A stretch of 64,000 nucleotides of DNA from Petrimonas mucosa (GTDB taxonomy: Bacteria; Bacteroidota; Bacteroidia; Bacteroidales; Dysgonomonadaceae), in contig NZ_LT608328.1 in NCBI RefSeq assembly GCF_900095795.1, positions 3,651,001 to 3,715,000 on the forward strand, in the 5' to 3' direction. Positions 35,934 to 44,437 of the stretch are shown piece by piece. Below the pieces are notes generated by a model. The model was given only the letters and a program-made list of their open reading frames with translations, searched no databases and was not told the DNA's origin. The position numbers and the translations under genes are program-made. Positions within the stretch are counted from its first letter, which is position 1, and each line of letters begins with the position of its first letter.

Positions 35934-36497
35934 CTATCTATTGTTATACTGATTCATTGTTATCTCTACCCCGGCCAGGCAAAAACTGCGAACAATCTCG
36001 GCAGCCTTCTCCAACCGCTCCGGAAGAGACTGCTTCTCTTCACCGGAAAACTCGTCCAGCACATAATCTACCTGTGCGCCGCGGGGAAAATCGTTTCCGA
36101 TACCGAACCTCAGCCTGGCATATTGCTGGGTACCCAATATCTGTTCAATATGTTTCAACCCGTTGTGACCGGCACTGCTCCCCTTCGATTTCAGTCGCAA
36201 TGTCCCAAATGGGAGGGCCAGGTCGTCCACGATGACAAGCAGGTTTTCCAACCCGATATTCTCCTTCTGCAACCAATAACGGACTGCATTCCCGCTCAAA
36301 TTCATAAAGGTGGATGGTTTCAGCAGCAGCAGCGACCGGTTCTTCACCCGGGTTTCGGCGACAAAACCGTAGCGCCTGTCCTGAAAAACAGTATTGGACG
36401 CCTTTGCAAAAGCGTCCAATACCATAAATCCTATGTTGTGGCGGGTATTCTCGTACTCCGGGCCGATATTGCCCAACCCCACAATCAAATACTTCAT
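35934..36497 (-). CDS. pth: peptidyl-tRNA hydrolase
   Basis: Recycles tRNA from peptidyl-tRNA released by abortive translation. The 187-residue protein has [21 protein letters not shown] with the catalytic histidine, [15 protein letters not shown], and [28 protein letters not shown]. It lies 21 bases after rplY, the usual partner gene. Confidence 0.95.
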   Translation of the reverse strand: MKYLIVGLGNIGPEYENTRHNIGFMVLDAFAKASNTVFQDRRYGFVAETRVKNRSLLLLKPSTFMNLSGNAVRYWLQKENIGLENLLVIVDDLALPFGTLRLKSKGSSAGHNGLKHIEQILGTQQYARLRFGIGNDFPRGAQVDYVLDEFSGEEKQSLPERLEKAAEIVRSFCLAGVEITMNQYNNR

Positions 36498-36518
36498 TTC
36501 AATCTCTTCACTTTACCA

Positions 36519-37097
36519 TTACTGTCCCTTGGCTGCAGCACCTCTTGCGGCACGTGTCAGCTGAACGCGGCAAACAACGGCATTCTTGGCATTCAACAGC
36601 TCAAGTCCTTCGAAACTCAACTCACCAACCTGAATAGATTTGCCCAGTTCGAGATTCTCTACGTTGATAACCAGTTCCTGCGGCAATTTCTCAGCCAGAG
36701 CCCTAACTTTCAGCTTGCGCATATCGAGCGACAGTTTACCACCCGACTTGACACCGGCTGCCAATCCTTCCAACCGTACCGGAAGTTCAATTTCCACCGG
36801 AACATTAGGGAATACATGCAGGAAGTCGATATGGAGAATGTCATCCTTTACGGGATGGAACTGTATCTCCTTCAGAATCGCCATTGAAGGCTTCCCATCC
36901 AGAACAAGGTTGATCAGATAAACTTCGGGCGTATAGATGAGGTTGCGAACATCGCTGTTCTTCACCACAAAGTGGACATTGTTCTCATTGTTTCCACCAT
37001 ACACCACACACGGGATAAGCCCTTCACTGCGGTAGCTTCTCGCTGCTTTTTTTCCGAAATCTGCTCTGATTTCGCCTTTCAAATCGTACGTTTTCAT
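36519..37097 (-). CDS. rplY: 50S ribosomal protein L25/general stress protein Ctc
   Basis: 5S-rRNA-binding protein of the large subunit, 192 residues, the long CTC form with an N-terminal L25 domain (GEIRADFGKKAARSYRSEGLIPCVVYGG) and a C-terminal TL5-like beta domain (VPVEIELPVRLEGLAAGVKSGG). It is first of rplY-pth-hslR, behind a near-consensus promoter. Confidence 0.94.
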   Translation of the reverse strand: MKTYDLKGEIRADFGKKAARSYRSEGLIPCVVYGGNNENNVHFVVKNSDVRNLIYTPEVYLINLVLDGKPSMAILKEIQFHPVKDDILHIDFLHVFPNVPVEIELPVRLEGLAAGVKSGGKLSLDMRKLKVRALAEKLPQELVINVENLELGKSIQVGELSFEGLELLNAKNAVVCRVQLTRAARGAAAKGQ

Positions 37098-37186
37098 CCT
37101 TTTTAAATTTTGTTTGTGTTACTCAAAATAAAGCCAGTAGTTGCTTCTTTATTTCCCATCACACGAGGGAGCCTTCAAAAGCGGCG

Positions 37187-37218
37187 CAAAGATAGTGATA
37201 TTCTTTTTATTATGCAAA
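37187..37218 (-). promoter_or_regulatory. promoter of rplY-pth-hslR
   Basis: On the minus strand TTTG (37218-37215), 20 bases, then TATCTTTG (37194-37187), matching the Bacteroidota consensus. The start of rplY is 90 bases downstream. Confidence 0.72.
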
Positions 37219-37219
37219 T

Positions 37220-39124
37220 TCACCTGACTCTTTTCTTCAGCTCCTCCACCGGAATGCTCATCAGCCTTCCGATCGGCTTGCCATTGCGGTAGGTGATGAT
37301 GCGCATCAAGGATGCATCCCTGGGTATCGGTTGCGGGCTGTCGTACCTGGGATAGAAATTGTCGGGCGTGGAGCTGTCGAAACTGGTATAGATCTCCAAC
37401 CCGTCGATCTCCGTTGTCAGCGTTACGACATACTGCTCCCCTTCGCGGGTTACACGTATGATCGGGTCATAGATGGCCGGTGAATATTTAGTCTTGCCGT
37501 AATCTAGCCGGACAAAATGGTGCTCGGTCTTCGCAGCGAACCGCTTCCAATCTTTTTTCTCCTTCGGGGACCAAAGCGATTCGGCGATGGCAAAACCGCG
37601 TGGCCAGGTCATGTACTCCGCCTGACGGATATTGTAGACCTGTTCTGTCCAGAGGTTGGCCTGCCCTCCCAGAATAAACCGGGCATCGGCCCCTTCCGGA
37701 ACCGGATCGAACTTGTAGGTCTGGTTCAGCCGCAACGAGGCGTAGACCTTCGGTTCCGTGGAGATGTCACCCTGCATGTAATCGATATAGGCATAGGTGG
37801 TGGGACTCATCACGACAAAATGGGCCGACTTGGATGCCTCGATGCCATGATTTACACCGCGCCAGCTCATCAGGGCGGTGGTGGGGGTGATGCCTCCCTC
37901 CAGGATCTCGTCCCAGCCCATCATCTTCTTCCCTTTCGACTGGATGATCCGTTCGAGCCGTTTGCCGAAATAGGATTGAACGCCTGCCATATCCTTGATC
38001 CCCTCGCGCTCCATCAACCGTTTCACATCGGGACTCTTCTTCCAGTAAGTGTAGGGCGCCTCGTCGCCGCCAGTATGAATATACTCGAACGGGAAAAGTG
38101 CGGCCACCTCCCCCATCACCTTGTCGAGGTATTGATACACCTTCTCGTTGGCAGGATTCAGCGTGTTTTCATATAACGCTTCGGGACGTCCCCCCGTATT
38201 CCAGTCCATGAAAGGGGCCCCCGTACGAACCGCGTGCTCACCGCTTTCCGGGAAACAGGCCAGCTCGGGGTATGCCGCCAGGAAAGCCGAACTGTGCCCG
38301 GGAACATCGATCTCGGGCATCACCTCGATGTTCCGCTCCTTGGCATAACGCACAATCTCCTTCACCTCCTCCTGCGTATAGAAGCCACCGTAACTCTTCG
38401 GTGCGGCGGGATCGGGCAGGGAGAAGCCCCCAAACCAGCCGATCTGCTCCTGCCGCCATGCCCCAACCTCGGTCAGCCTGGGCAGGCTCTTGATCTCGAT
38501 ACGCCACCCCTCGTCGTCGGTAAGATGCCAGTGGAAGCGGTTGTATTTATACTTCACCATATTGTCCAGATAACGCTTCACCTCATCTACGGTAAAGAAG
38601 TGGCGGGCAACATCCAACATCAGTCCCCGCCAGGCCACCCTGGGATAATCAGTGATCTCCACCTGGGGAATCTGCCAGACTATCCCCGGCTCGGGGCGGT
38701 CACTCTCGATCTGGGGCGGGAGTAGCTGGAGCAGGGTCTGAACCCCATAGAGCAATCCGGCCGGCTTGTTTGCACTGATGCTGATCCTGCTGGAGGTGAC
38801 CGATAAAGCATACCCTTCGTCGCCAATGACCGGATCAGCCTTTTTATTGATATTCAGAACAATATCGGCATTGGACCCCTTGCTGTCCAGGGTTACCTGC
38901 TTGCCAGGTGCAACGGAAAGTTTTTTTATCAGGTATTCATTGACAATACCCATTCCATCTCCCCGGGGAGATGAGATCACTATCTTGTCGGGGAGCTGAT
39001 AGCTGCCACCCTTTCTTGTCACGGAAACTGGCTCCGGAATGATTGAAATTTCAGGTTCAACCTGCTGGCCAAAAGAGAGAAGAGCGAATAGAGAGACGGT
39101 AATTAATAGGAAAAACTTCTTCAT
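37220..39124 (-). CDS. beta-N-acetylhexosaminidase (GH20), secreted
   Basis: Removes terminal N-acetylglucosamine or N-acetylgalactosamine residues outside the cytoplasm. The 634-residue protein has a signal peptide (MKKFFLLITVSLFALLSFGQ), an N-terminal GH20b domain (ISIIPEPVSVTRKGGSYQL), the catalytic TIM barrel with FHWHLTDDEGWRIEI and the acid/base pair in YIHTGGDEAPYTYW, and a C-terminal beta domain starting near residue 555. Its 3' end comes within a few bases of the rplY promoter. Confidence 0.92.
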   Translation of the reverse strand: MKKFFLLITVSLFALLSFGQQVEPEISIIPEPVSVTRKGGSYQLPDKIVISSPRGDGMGIVNEYLIKKLSVAPGKQVTLDSKGSNADIVLNINKKADPVIGDEGYALSVTSSRISISANKPAGLLYGVQTLLQLLPPQIESDRPEPGIVWQIPQVEITDYPRVAWRGLMLDVARHFFTVDEVKRYLDNMVKYKYNRFHWHLTDDEGWRIEIKSLPRLTEVGAWRQEQIGWFGGFSLPDPAAPKSYGGFYTQEEVKEIVRYAKERNIEVMPEIDVPGHSSAFLAAYPELACFPESGEHAVRTGAPFMDWNTGGRPEALYENTLNPANEKVYQYLDKVMGEVAALFPFEYIHTGGDEAPYTYWKKSPDVKRLMEREGIKDMAGVQSYFGKRLERIIQSKGKKMMGWDEILEGGITPTTALMSWRGVNHGIEASKSAHFVVMSPTTYAYIDYMQGDISTEPKVYASLRLNQTYKFDPVPEGADARFILGGQANLWTEQVYNIRQAEYMTWPRGFAIAESLWSPKEKKDWKRFAAKTEHHFVRLDYGKTKYSPAIYDPIIRVTREGEQYVVTLTTEIDGLEIYTSFDSSTPDNFYPRYDSPQPIPRDASLMRIITYRNGKPIGRLMSIPVEELKKRVR

Positions 39125-39268
39125 TGTAATTATTTAATTATTTCAGTTTCGTATTTAGCGACCCATCTGTCGCTGATTTGCCAAGAGAAAAGAGCAAGTT
39201 CCGTTTCAGACAACAGCCATATATGTCGCCGTTACTGTTCAAGATCTGACAACGGTGCTTATCCATTG

Positions 39269-39276
39269 CAAATTTA
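39269..39276 (-). promoter_or_regulatory. -7 element (TAAATTTG, minus strand) of the GH20 gene
   Basis: Exact TAnnTTTG match on the minus strand, giving a leader of about 140 bases. The leader contains a 6-base hairpin (AGCGAC/GTCGCT, 39157-39174). The 259 bases between the GH20 gene and trpS hold only these promoter elements. Confidence 0.45.
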
Positions 39277-39350
39277 CTAAAAAAAGAGATGCTGCCGAGC
39301 AGTTTTGTCAAACATCGGCACGGATCAAAACCGAAATCGCAAATATTTAT

Positions 39351-39358
39351 TACCTTTG
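39351..39358 (+). promoter_or_regulatory. -7 element (TACCTTTG) of trpS
   Basis: Exact TAnnTTTG match 26 bases before ATG 39384. No T-box or other leader structure is seen. Confidence 0.55.
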
Positions 39359-39383
39359 CACACCAATATAACAGTTAATTTTT

Positions 39384-40373
39384 ATGGATACAGTACTTAG
39401 CGGAATCCGGTCGACGGGCAACCTCCATTTGGGAAATTATTTCGGTGCTTTACGCAACTTTATCCGGATGCAGGACGAAAACCGGTGTTTCTTTTTTATT
39501 GCCGACATTCATTCACTGACCACGCATCCCGACCCGAAGGAGCTGCACGGAAACGTCAAAAACGTATTGGTGGACTATCTGGCGGCGGGTATCGACCCCG
39601 AAAAATCGGTCATCTACATCCAAAGCGATGTGCCGGAAGTTGCCGAGCTGTATCTCTACCTGAACATGCATGCCTATATGGGAGAGTTGGCCAAGACCAC
39701 CTCGTTCAAGGAAAAGGCGAGAAAACAGCCGGAGAACGTGAATGCGGGACTCCTCACCTACCCCACACTGATGGCTGCAGATATCCTTATTCACAATGCC
39801 GACAAGGTACCGGTAGGGAAAGACCAGGAGCAGCACCTTGAGATGACCCGTAAATTTGCCCGCAGGTTCAACAACTTTTACGGCGTGGAATTTTTCAAGG
39901 AGCCGGTTGCTTACAATTTCGGGAAAGAGCTGGTGAAAATTCCGGGACTGGATGGCAGCGGAAAGATGGGAAAATCGGAAGGAAACGCCATCTATCTGGC
40001 AGATTCGCCCAAAGAGATCGAAAAGAAGGTGAAACGGGCCCTTACCGACTCCGGACCCACCGAGCCCAACTCCGTCAAGCCCGATTATATCGAGAATCTG
40101 TTTACCATTCTGCGTGTGGTCTCAACGCCCGAAGTGGTTCAACATTACGAGGAGAAATGGAACAGCTGCGAGATCCGGTATGGAGACCTGAAAAAACAGC
40201 TGGCCGAAGATATCATCAAAGTGACGACGCCCATCCGTGAACGGATCCTGGAGATTGAGCGGGACGACGCCTACCTGCGAAAAGTCACCCGTGAAGGGGC
40301 CGAAAAGGCACGGGAAAATGCGTTGAGAACCATTGTCCCCGTAAGAGAGATCATCGGGTTCAAGAAATTTTAG
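39384..40373 (+). CDS. trpS: tryptophan-tRNA ligase
   Basis: Charges tRNA-Trp. The 329-residue class Ic synthetase has the HIGH-type motif TGNLHLGNYFGALRNF, the substrate pocket region TYPTLMAADILIHNADKVPVGKDQEQH and the KMSKS loop as DGSGKMGKSEGN. Monocistronic: promoter in front, strong terminator behind. Confidence 0.95.
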   Translation: MDTVLSGIRSTGNLHLGNYFGALRNFIRMQDENRCFFFIADIHSLTTHPDPKELHGNVKNVLVDYLAAGIDPEKSVIYIQSDVPEVAELYLYLNMHAYMGELAKTTSFKEKARKQPENVNAGLLTYPTLMAADILIHNADKVPVGKDQEQHLEMTRKFARRFNNFYGVEFFKEPVAYNFGKELVKIPGLDGSGKMGKSEGNAIYLADSPKEIEKKVKRALTDSGPTEPNSVKPDYIENLFTILRVVSTPEVVQHYEEKWNSCEIRYGDLKKQLAEDIIKVTTPIRERILEIERDDAYLRKVTREGAEKARENALRTIVPVREIIGFKKF

Positions 40374-40402
40374 CACAGGATAAAAAAAGTGACCCAAATT
40401 TG

Positions 40403-40429
40403 AGGAATGACGGTGTCATTCCTTTTTTT
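40403..40429 (+). terminator. terminator of trpS
   Basis: AGGAATGAC (40403-40411) and GTCATTCCT (40415-40423) pair perfectly around GGT and run into seven T residues. Confidence 0.92.
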
Positions 40430-40485
40430 GTTAAACTTTTCGCATAAAAGATTGTTCAGACTCAGTAAGTACTAACAACCGTTTT

Positions 40486-41394
40486 ATGCTACCATTTAAG
40501 CCCATAGAGTTAAAAGATAAGGAGGTCATCAATTCCTATCTATGCAAACAGAATTACAGGGCATCCGACCTCTGCTTCACCAACCTGTTCTGTTGGGGTA
40601 AAAAGTTTGACACCCAATTTGCGACCAAAGGAGAATGGTTTTTCGTCAGGTTCAGGGATAACAACGGCCGGAACTCATACCTCAAACCAATTGGTGGCAG
40701 GAACATCAGGGAGGCTATCGACATGATCATGGATGATCACAAGCAGTTTGACACTGTATTCCAGATCAGGGGGTTGACCCGGGAGATGATGGATGAGATC
40801 GAAGCGGAGATGCCGGATATTTTCGATTACAAGTTCAATCGAAGTGTGTCTGACTATATCTACAGTTCGGAGAAACTGGTCAACCTCACCGGAAAGAAGT
40901 TACAGAGCAAGAGAAACCACATCAACCGGTTTAAGCGCGAGAATGAATGGGAGTATGGATCGCTTTCGGGAAATCCGTCACTGATAAAAGAGTGCAAGGA
41001 GATGCTCGACCAATGGATGGAGATCAACATGGCCGACAAGGATCCGTCGCTGGTTTACGATGATGTGGCCACCACACTGATGCTGGATAATTTTGAGTAC
41101 CTGGGGTTGAAGGGGGGGGGCATCCGGGTGAGGGGCAAGATCGTCGCATTCACCATCGGGGAGCCGCTTACCCGCGATACGTTTGTGGTACACGTGGAGA
41201 AGGCGTACACCTCCATTCATGGCGCCTACAGTATCATCAACCAGCAATTCGCCGAACATGAGACAACCGGGTTTACCTATATAAACCGTGAAGAGGATAT
41301 GGGTTTCGAGAACCTGAGAAATGCCAAACTCTCATATCAGCCCGATATCCTGCTCGAAAAGTACAACGCACGCCTAAAGGATCGATCGCGATGA
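40486..41394 (+). CDS. DUF2156 (phosphatidylglycerol lysyltransferase C-terminal-like) protein
   Basis: 302-residue cytoplasmic protein with the double-GNAT DUF2156 fold: N-terminal FKPIELKDKEVINSYLCKQNYRASDLCFTNL, middle KKLQSKRNHINRFKRENEWEYG, and C-terminal TGFTYINREEDMGFENLRNAKLSYQP. The related C-terminal part of MprF moves lysine from Lys-tRNA to lipids, but this protein lacks the membrane flippase half, so the acceptor is unknown. It overlaps the next GNAT gene by 4 bases (ATGA), a common pair in Bacteroidales. Confidence 0.85.
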   Translation: MLPFKPIELKDKEVINSYLCKQNYRASDLCFTNLFCWGKKFDTQFATKGEWFFVRFRDNNGRNSYLKPIGGRNIREAIDMIMDDHKQFDTVFQIRGLTREMMDEIEAEMPDIFDYKFNRSVSDYIYSSEKLVNLTGKKLQSKRNHINRFKRENEWEYGSLSGNPSLIKECKEMLDQWMEINMADKDPSLVYDDVATTLMLDNFEYLGLKGGGIRVRGKIVAFTIGEPLTRDTFVVHVEKAYTSIHGAYSIINQQFAEHETTGFTYINREEDMGFENLRNAKLSYQPDILLEKYNARLKDRSR

Positions 41395-42260
41395 TACGGT
41401 ATGCCGACAACAGTAGCCGTCAAGCGGTTTTCGACATGTGGAAAACCGTCTTCGGGGACTCGCCTGAATATATGGAGATCTATTTCAGGGAAAAATACAG
41501 GAACGAAAACACGCTGATCTATTTCGACAGCGGAAAGGCGGTCTCCTCCCTGCAAATGCTCCCATTCCGGTTCTCGTTTCATGGCCGGATGATTCCTGTT
41601 GCCTATTTTTCCGGACTATGTACCTTGCCCGAGGCGCGACGAAAAGGGTTTATGGGGGCCTTGATCCGAAGAGCTTTCGACGAATTGGAGAAAAGAGCCG
41701 TTCCCCTCGTCATGCTGGTTCCGCAGGATGAACCGGTAATGAACTACTACAGGCAGTTTGGCTTTGTTCAAACCTTCGACGAGGGAGTAGTGCTGCCCGA
41801 TCTGCATCAACTTCTATCCGGCTCGGAGAATCTTGATCTGGCATACGGGGAATTCAACTCCTTTTTCCGGCATCGCGATATGGCCATTCAACACAGTGTC
41901 GACCACTTCAGGGCAATAGCCGAAGAGGCTGCCCTCTTCGGCTATCCGCCAAAAAGAAGCTTGACGGGAATGTCGCGCGTGATCGATGCGGAGAAATTGC
42001 TGGCCATATTTGCCGCGGCCCATCCCGAAACGGCACTCACCCTGAAGGTGTCAGATTCCCTGATTGAAAGAAACAACGCTTATTTCCAGCTGGAGAACGG
42101 CAGGGTCTCAATCCCTGAAGAGGGAGCGGCTCCGAAACTGGAACTGGATGCCGGTGAACTGACGCGGCTGCTGACTGGCTACAGGATTGCTGAAATGGGA
42201 GAAGAGTACACCTTATATTTTCCTGAAAAAGAGCCGCTGATCGGTTACATGATGGAATAA
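41391..42260 (+). CDS. GNAT-family N-acetyltransferase (Eis-like)
   Basis: 289 residues. The N-terminal GNAT domain includes VAYFSGLCTLPEARRKGFMGALIRRAFDELEKR, where ARRKGFMG is the acetyl-CoA pyrophosphate loop; a second GNAT-like and an SCP2-like domain follow, as in Eis proteins. It is translationally coupled to the DUF2156 gene, implying a shared pathway. The acceptor is unknown. Confidence 0.85.
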   Translation: MIRYADNSSRQAVFDMWKTVFGDSPEYMEIYFREKYRNENTLIYFDSGKAVSSLQMLPFRFSFHGRMIPVAYFSGLCTLPEARRKGFMGALIRRAFDELEKRAVPLVMLVPQDEPVMNYYRQFGFVQTFDEGVVLPDLHQLLSGSENLDLAYGEFNSFFRHRDMAIQHSVDHFRAIAEEAALFGYPPKRSLTGMSRVIDAEKLLAIFAAAHPETALTLKVSDSLIERNNAYFQLENGRVSIPEEGAAPKLELDAGELTRLLTGYRIAEMGEEYTLYFPEKEPLIGYMME

Positions 42261-42264
42261 AAAA

Positions 42265-42294
42265 AGGTCACCTCGCTAGAGATGACCTCTTTTG
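42265..42294 (+). terminator. terminator after the GNAT gene
   Basis: AGGTCA (42265-42270) plus CTC pair with GAG plus TGACCT (42283-42288), followed by CTTTT. Confidence 0.8.
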
Positions 42295-42478
42295 TCTTCG
42301 GTTTATCCTGCTATTATCAATAAGGTAAAAAAGATTGTTTTAGGTTATCGATACAAAGATAGGTCACTTTAACCATACTTGCCAAATATTTTTACATGTT
42401 CTATAACATATTTTTCAATTTCTCCTCTTTTTTTTGCTTCCAAAGCCATCAGTCCATCAATTCTTGCTGGACGGGAAC

Positions 42479-42518
42479 AAAAAAGAGAGCTACGTTAAAC
42501 CCGTCGACTCTCTTTTTT
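42479..42518. terminator. terminator of rpsO, symmetrical
   Basis: AAAAAAGAGAG (42479-42489) and CTCTCTTTTTT (42508-42518) pair over 11 bases. On the minus strand it follows the rpsO stop by 18 bases. The 180 bases to the left, up to the GNAT terminator, hold nothing recognisable. Confidence 0.88.
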
Positions 42519-42536
42519 CTTTTTCCAGTGAAAATT

Positions 42537-42806
42537 TTATTTTCTCAGACCCAGCTCCTTAACAATGGCCCTATACCTCTCGATATCTTTTTCGACCAGG
42601 TAATCGAGCAAGCGACGACGCTTACCCACTAAAATTTTCAGTGCACGTTCAGTGTTATAATCTTTTTTATTTGACTTCAAATGTTCAGTCAAATGCGAAA
42701 TACGGTATGAAAACAATGCTATCTGCGCTTCAGGCGAGCCAGTGTCAGTGTTAGACTTCCCGTACTTGGCAAAGATTTCCTTCTTTTTTTCAGAGTCTAA
42801 ATACAT
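42537..42806 (-). CDS. rpsO: 30S ribosomal protein S15
   Basis: Primary 16S-rRNA-binding protein of the small-subunit platform, 89 residues, full family length. Family segments are [40 protein letters not shown] and [11 protein letters not shown]. Single gene with a consensus promoter and a strong terminator. In Bacteroidales it stands alone and is not next to pnp. Confidence 0.96.
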   Translation of the reverse strand: MYLDSEKKKEIFAKYGKSNTDTGSPEAQIALFSYRISHLTEHLKSNKKDYNTERALKILVGKRRRLLDYLVEKDIERYRAIVKELGLRK

Positions 42807-42849
42807 AAAACTTGTTTGTAAATAAAATTATATAAAAAGTTTCGGGTGG

Positions 42850-42880
42850 CAAAGATACAGCTAAATTTTCAGATTACAAA
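42850..42880 (-). promoter_or_regulatory. consensus promoter of rpsO
   Basis: On the minus strand TTTG (42880-42877), exactly 19 bases, then TATCTTTG (42857-42850): a full consensus match, 44 bases before the rpsO ATG. Confidence 0.82.
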
Positions 42881-42894
42881 CATTTTAGAACTAT

Positions 42895-44160
42895 TTATTC
42901 TGCACGCCGTATCAATCTCCCGCTCAACCTTCGTATGGCGTTGGTAATCTCAATATCAGGCTCAATCACGTTATATTCACCCCAGAAATCGGGATCCTGA
43001 AAGTGCTCCACCTTTTCAGCAATCACATCGGTAGACCGGATACGCTCCTCCCTCGGAAATTTGTTGACCCCATCCCGGTACCTGTCGGTAACGGCCATCT
43101 CGGAGTTGATGGTGTAGTTTGTGGCAAAAAGCCCAAAGAAGCGGTTGGTCCACCTCACCCTGAATCTGACCTGGGTGCTGCTGTAGTTGAAAAACCACTT
43201 TCCGTCATCTTCGATGAAATCGGCCACATAGCTGGCCTCCTCCACATCAACCTTCATCTTCGAGGGCTTCCGGCGGATGAAGATATTGGAAGCATCCCTC
43301 CTCCCCTCCACATTCATATTGAACTCCATCCGGCTGATGGCCAACGACTCCCTGTCGAGAAAGAGCTTCCCGCGGAAGAGAATATCGGTTATTCCCGGCA
43401 GGGGCAAGAAGCTAATCTCGTAATGCGGCTTGTTGTTGATGCTGACCATTCTTTCGATGGTGAAGTTATACTCATCGCCCCTTTCCCCAAATACTATTTC
43501 GGGATTCTTGGCCACATCCAGCATAAGAGCCGTACTGATTCCACCCTGAAATTTCAACAGCACGGTATCACGCGGGGAGATGTCGGTCGCCTTCCTGCCG
43601 ATATAGATCTTTGCCTGATCAGTCTCGTAGGAACGGTAGGAAGATTTGTAGACATCCAGCACAGTCTCCACCAGCGAGATATAATTGGAATTTTTCTTGA
43701 TCGACTCCCGATAGAACGCCACCATCATGGTGGGATCTACGGCATAGTTCTGCGGTATGCGGTTCAACGCCTCCCGTATCAGCTCGCGACCATTTCCCGA
43801 CACCACCTCTAATGTTCCCAGTTCAATGAACGAGGGCTGCAGCACGATGTGGTTATTAGGCTTGTCGATCAGTGTAACGACCGGAATCTCAAGGTTCTCG
43901 TATCCCAGGTATCGGATGATCAGTCTGGAGTTCCTGGCCGATTCCGGAACCCTAAGCGTAAAGTATCCATCCTGATTGGTTACGGTCGAAATATTCAGGG
44001 TTCCTACGGTCACACTCGCATTGGAGAGCGGTTCACGGTTATCGGCCGCCAATACCCTGCCACGCAACGTATAGCTCTCTGCCGGCAACAGATTATTGCC
44101 AAAGAGTTGAAAACTAAAGAGAAGAAGCATCAGCAAATGAGCCATCCGACTATTTTTCAT
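42895..44160 (-). CDS. carboxypeptidase-regulatory-like domain protein (outer-membrane associated)
   Basis: 421 residues with a signal peptide (MKNSRMAHLLMLLLFSFQLFGNNLLPAES). An N-terminal CarboxypepD_reg-like beta-sandwich follows (SYTLRGRVLAADNREPLSNASVTVGTLNISTVTNQDGYFTL), the domain that precedes TonB-dependent receptors and DUF5686 barrels. The remainder has no recognised catalytic motif and includes a long beta-rich stretch with DFIEDDGKWFFNYSSTQVRFRVRW. It is too short to contain a full DUF5686 barrel. Function unknown; envelope location inferred. Confidence 0.78.
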   Translation of the reverse strand: MKNSRMAHLLMLLLFSFQLFGNNLLPAESYTLRGRVLAADNREPLSNASVTVGTLNISTVTNQDGYFTLRVPESARNSRLIIRYLGYENLEIPVVTLIDKPNNHIVLQPSFIELGTLEVVSGNGRELIREALNRIPQNYAVDPTMMVAFYRESIKKNSNYISLVETVLDVYKSSYRSYETDQAKIYIGRKATDISPRDTVLLKFQGGISTALMLDVAKNPEIVFGERGDEYNFTIERMVSINNKPHYEISFLPLPGITDILFRGKLFLDRESLAISRMEFNMNVEGRRDASNIFIRRKPSKMKVDVEEASYVADFIEDDGKWFFNYSSTQVRFRVRWTNRFFGLFATNYTINSEMAVTDRYRDGVNKFPREERIRSTDVIAEKVEHFQDPDFWGEYNVIEPDIEITNAIRRLSGRLIRRAE

Positions 44161-44406
44161 TGAGATGGAAAGATTAAGTTGTTAGTCACAATCAGGATCC
44201 GAACGCTACACAAAGTAAATATTTTTAATGAAACAATCAAACTAAACCTCAATGTTTTAACTTTATTTTTTCATCAATCGCCATAGGCCGGGCTACTTCC
44301 CTTCTCCACCTTGCGGAGTGTGGTCTGTTCAGGCAACCGGAAGGTTTTGAATCTCCCGCCCTTCAATTAATGGGGCTGAGTCAGCAAATGGTAAACATTA
44401 ATTGCC

Positions 44407-44414
44407 TAAATTTG
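44407..44414 (+). promoter_or_regulatory. -7 element (TAAATTTG) of the nadB operon
   Basis: Exact TAnnTTTG match 24 bases before ATG 44438. The remaining 240 bases back to 44161 show no other clear element. Confidence 0.5.
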
Positions 44415-44437
44415 TAGAGAAAAACAGGAAAAAGAGC

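Noticed and set aside
44161-44406. Riboswitch in the long leader region before nadB
   Set aside because: The GC-rich patch around 44285-44370 shows no consistent paired structure or known aptamer motif, and the promoter element lies after it.
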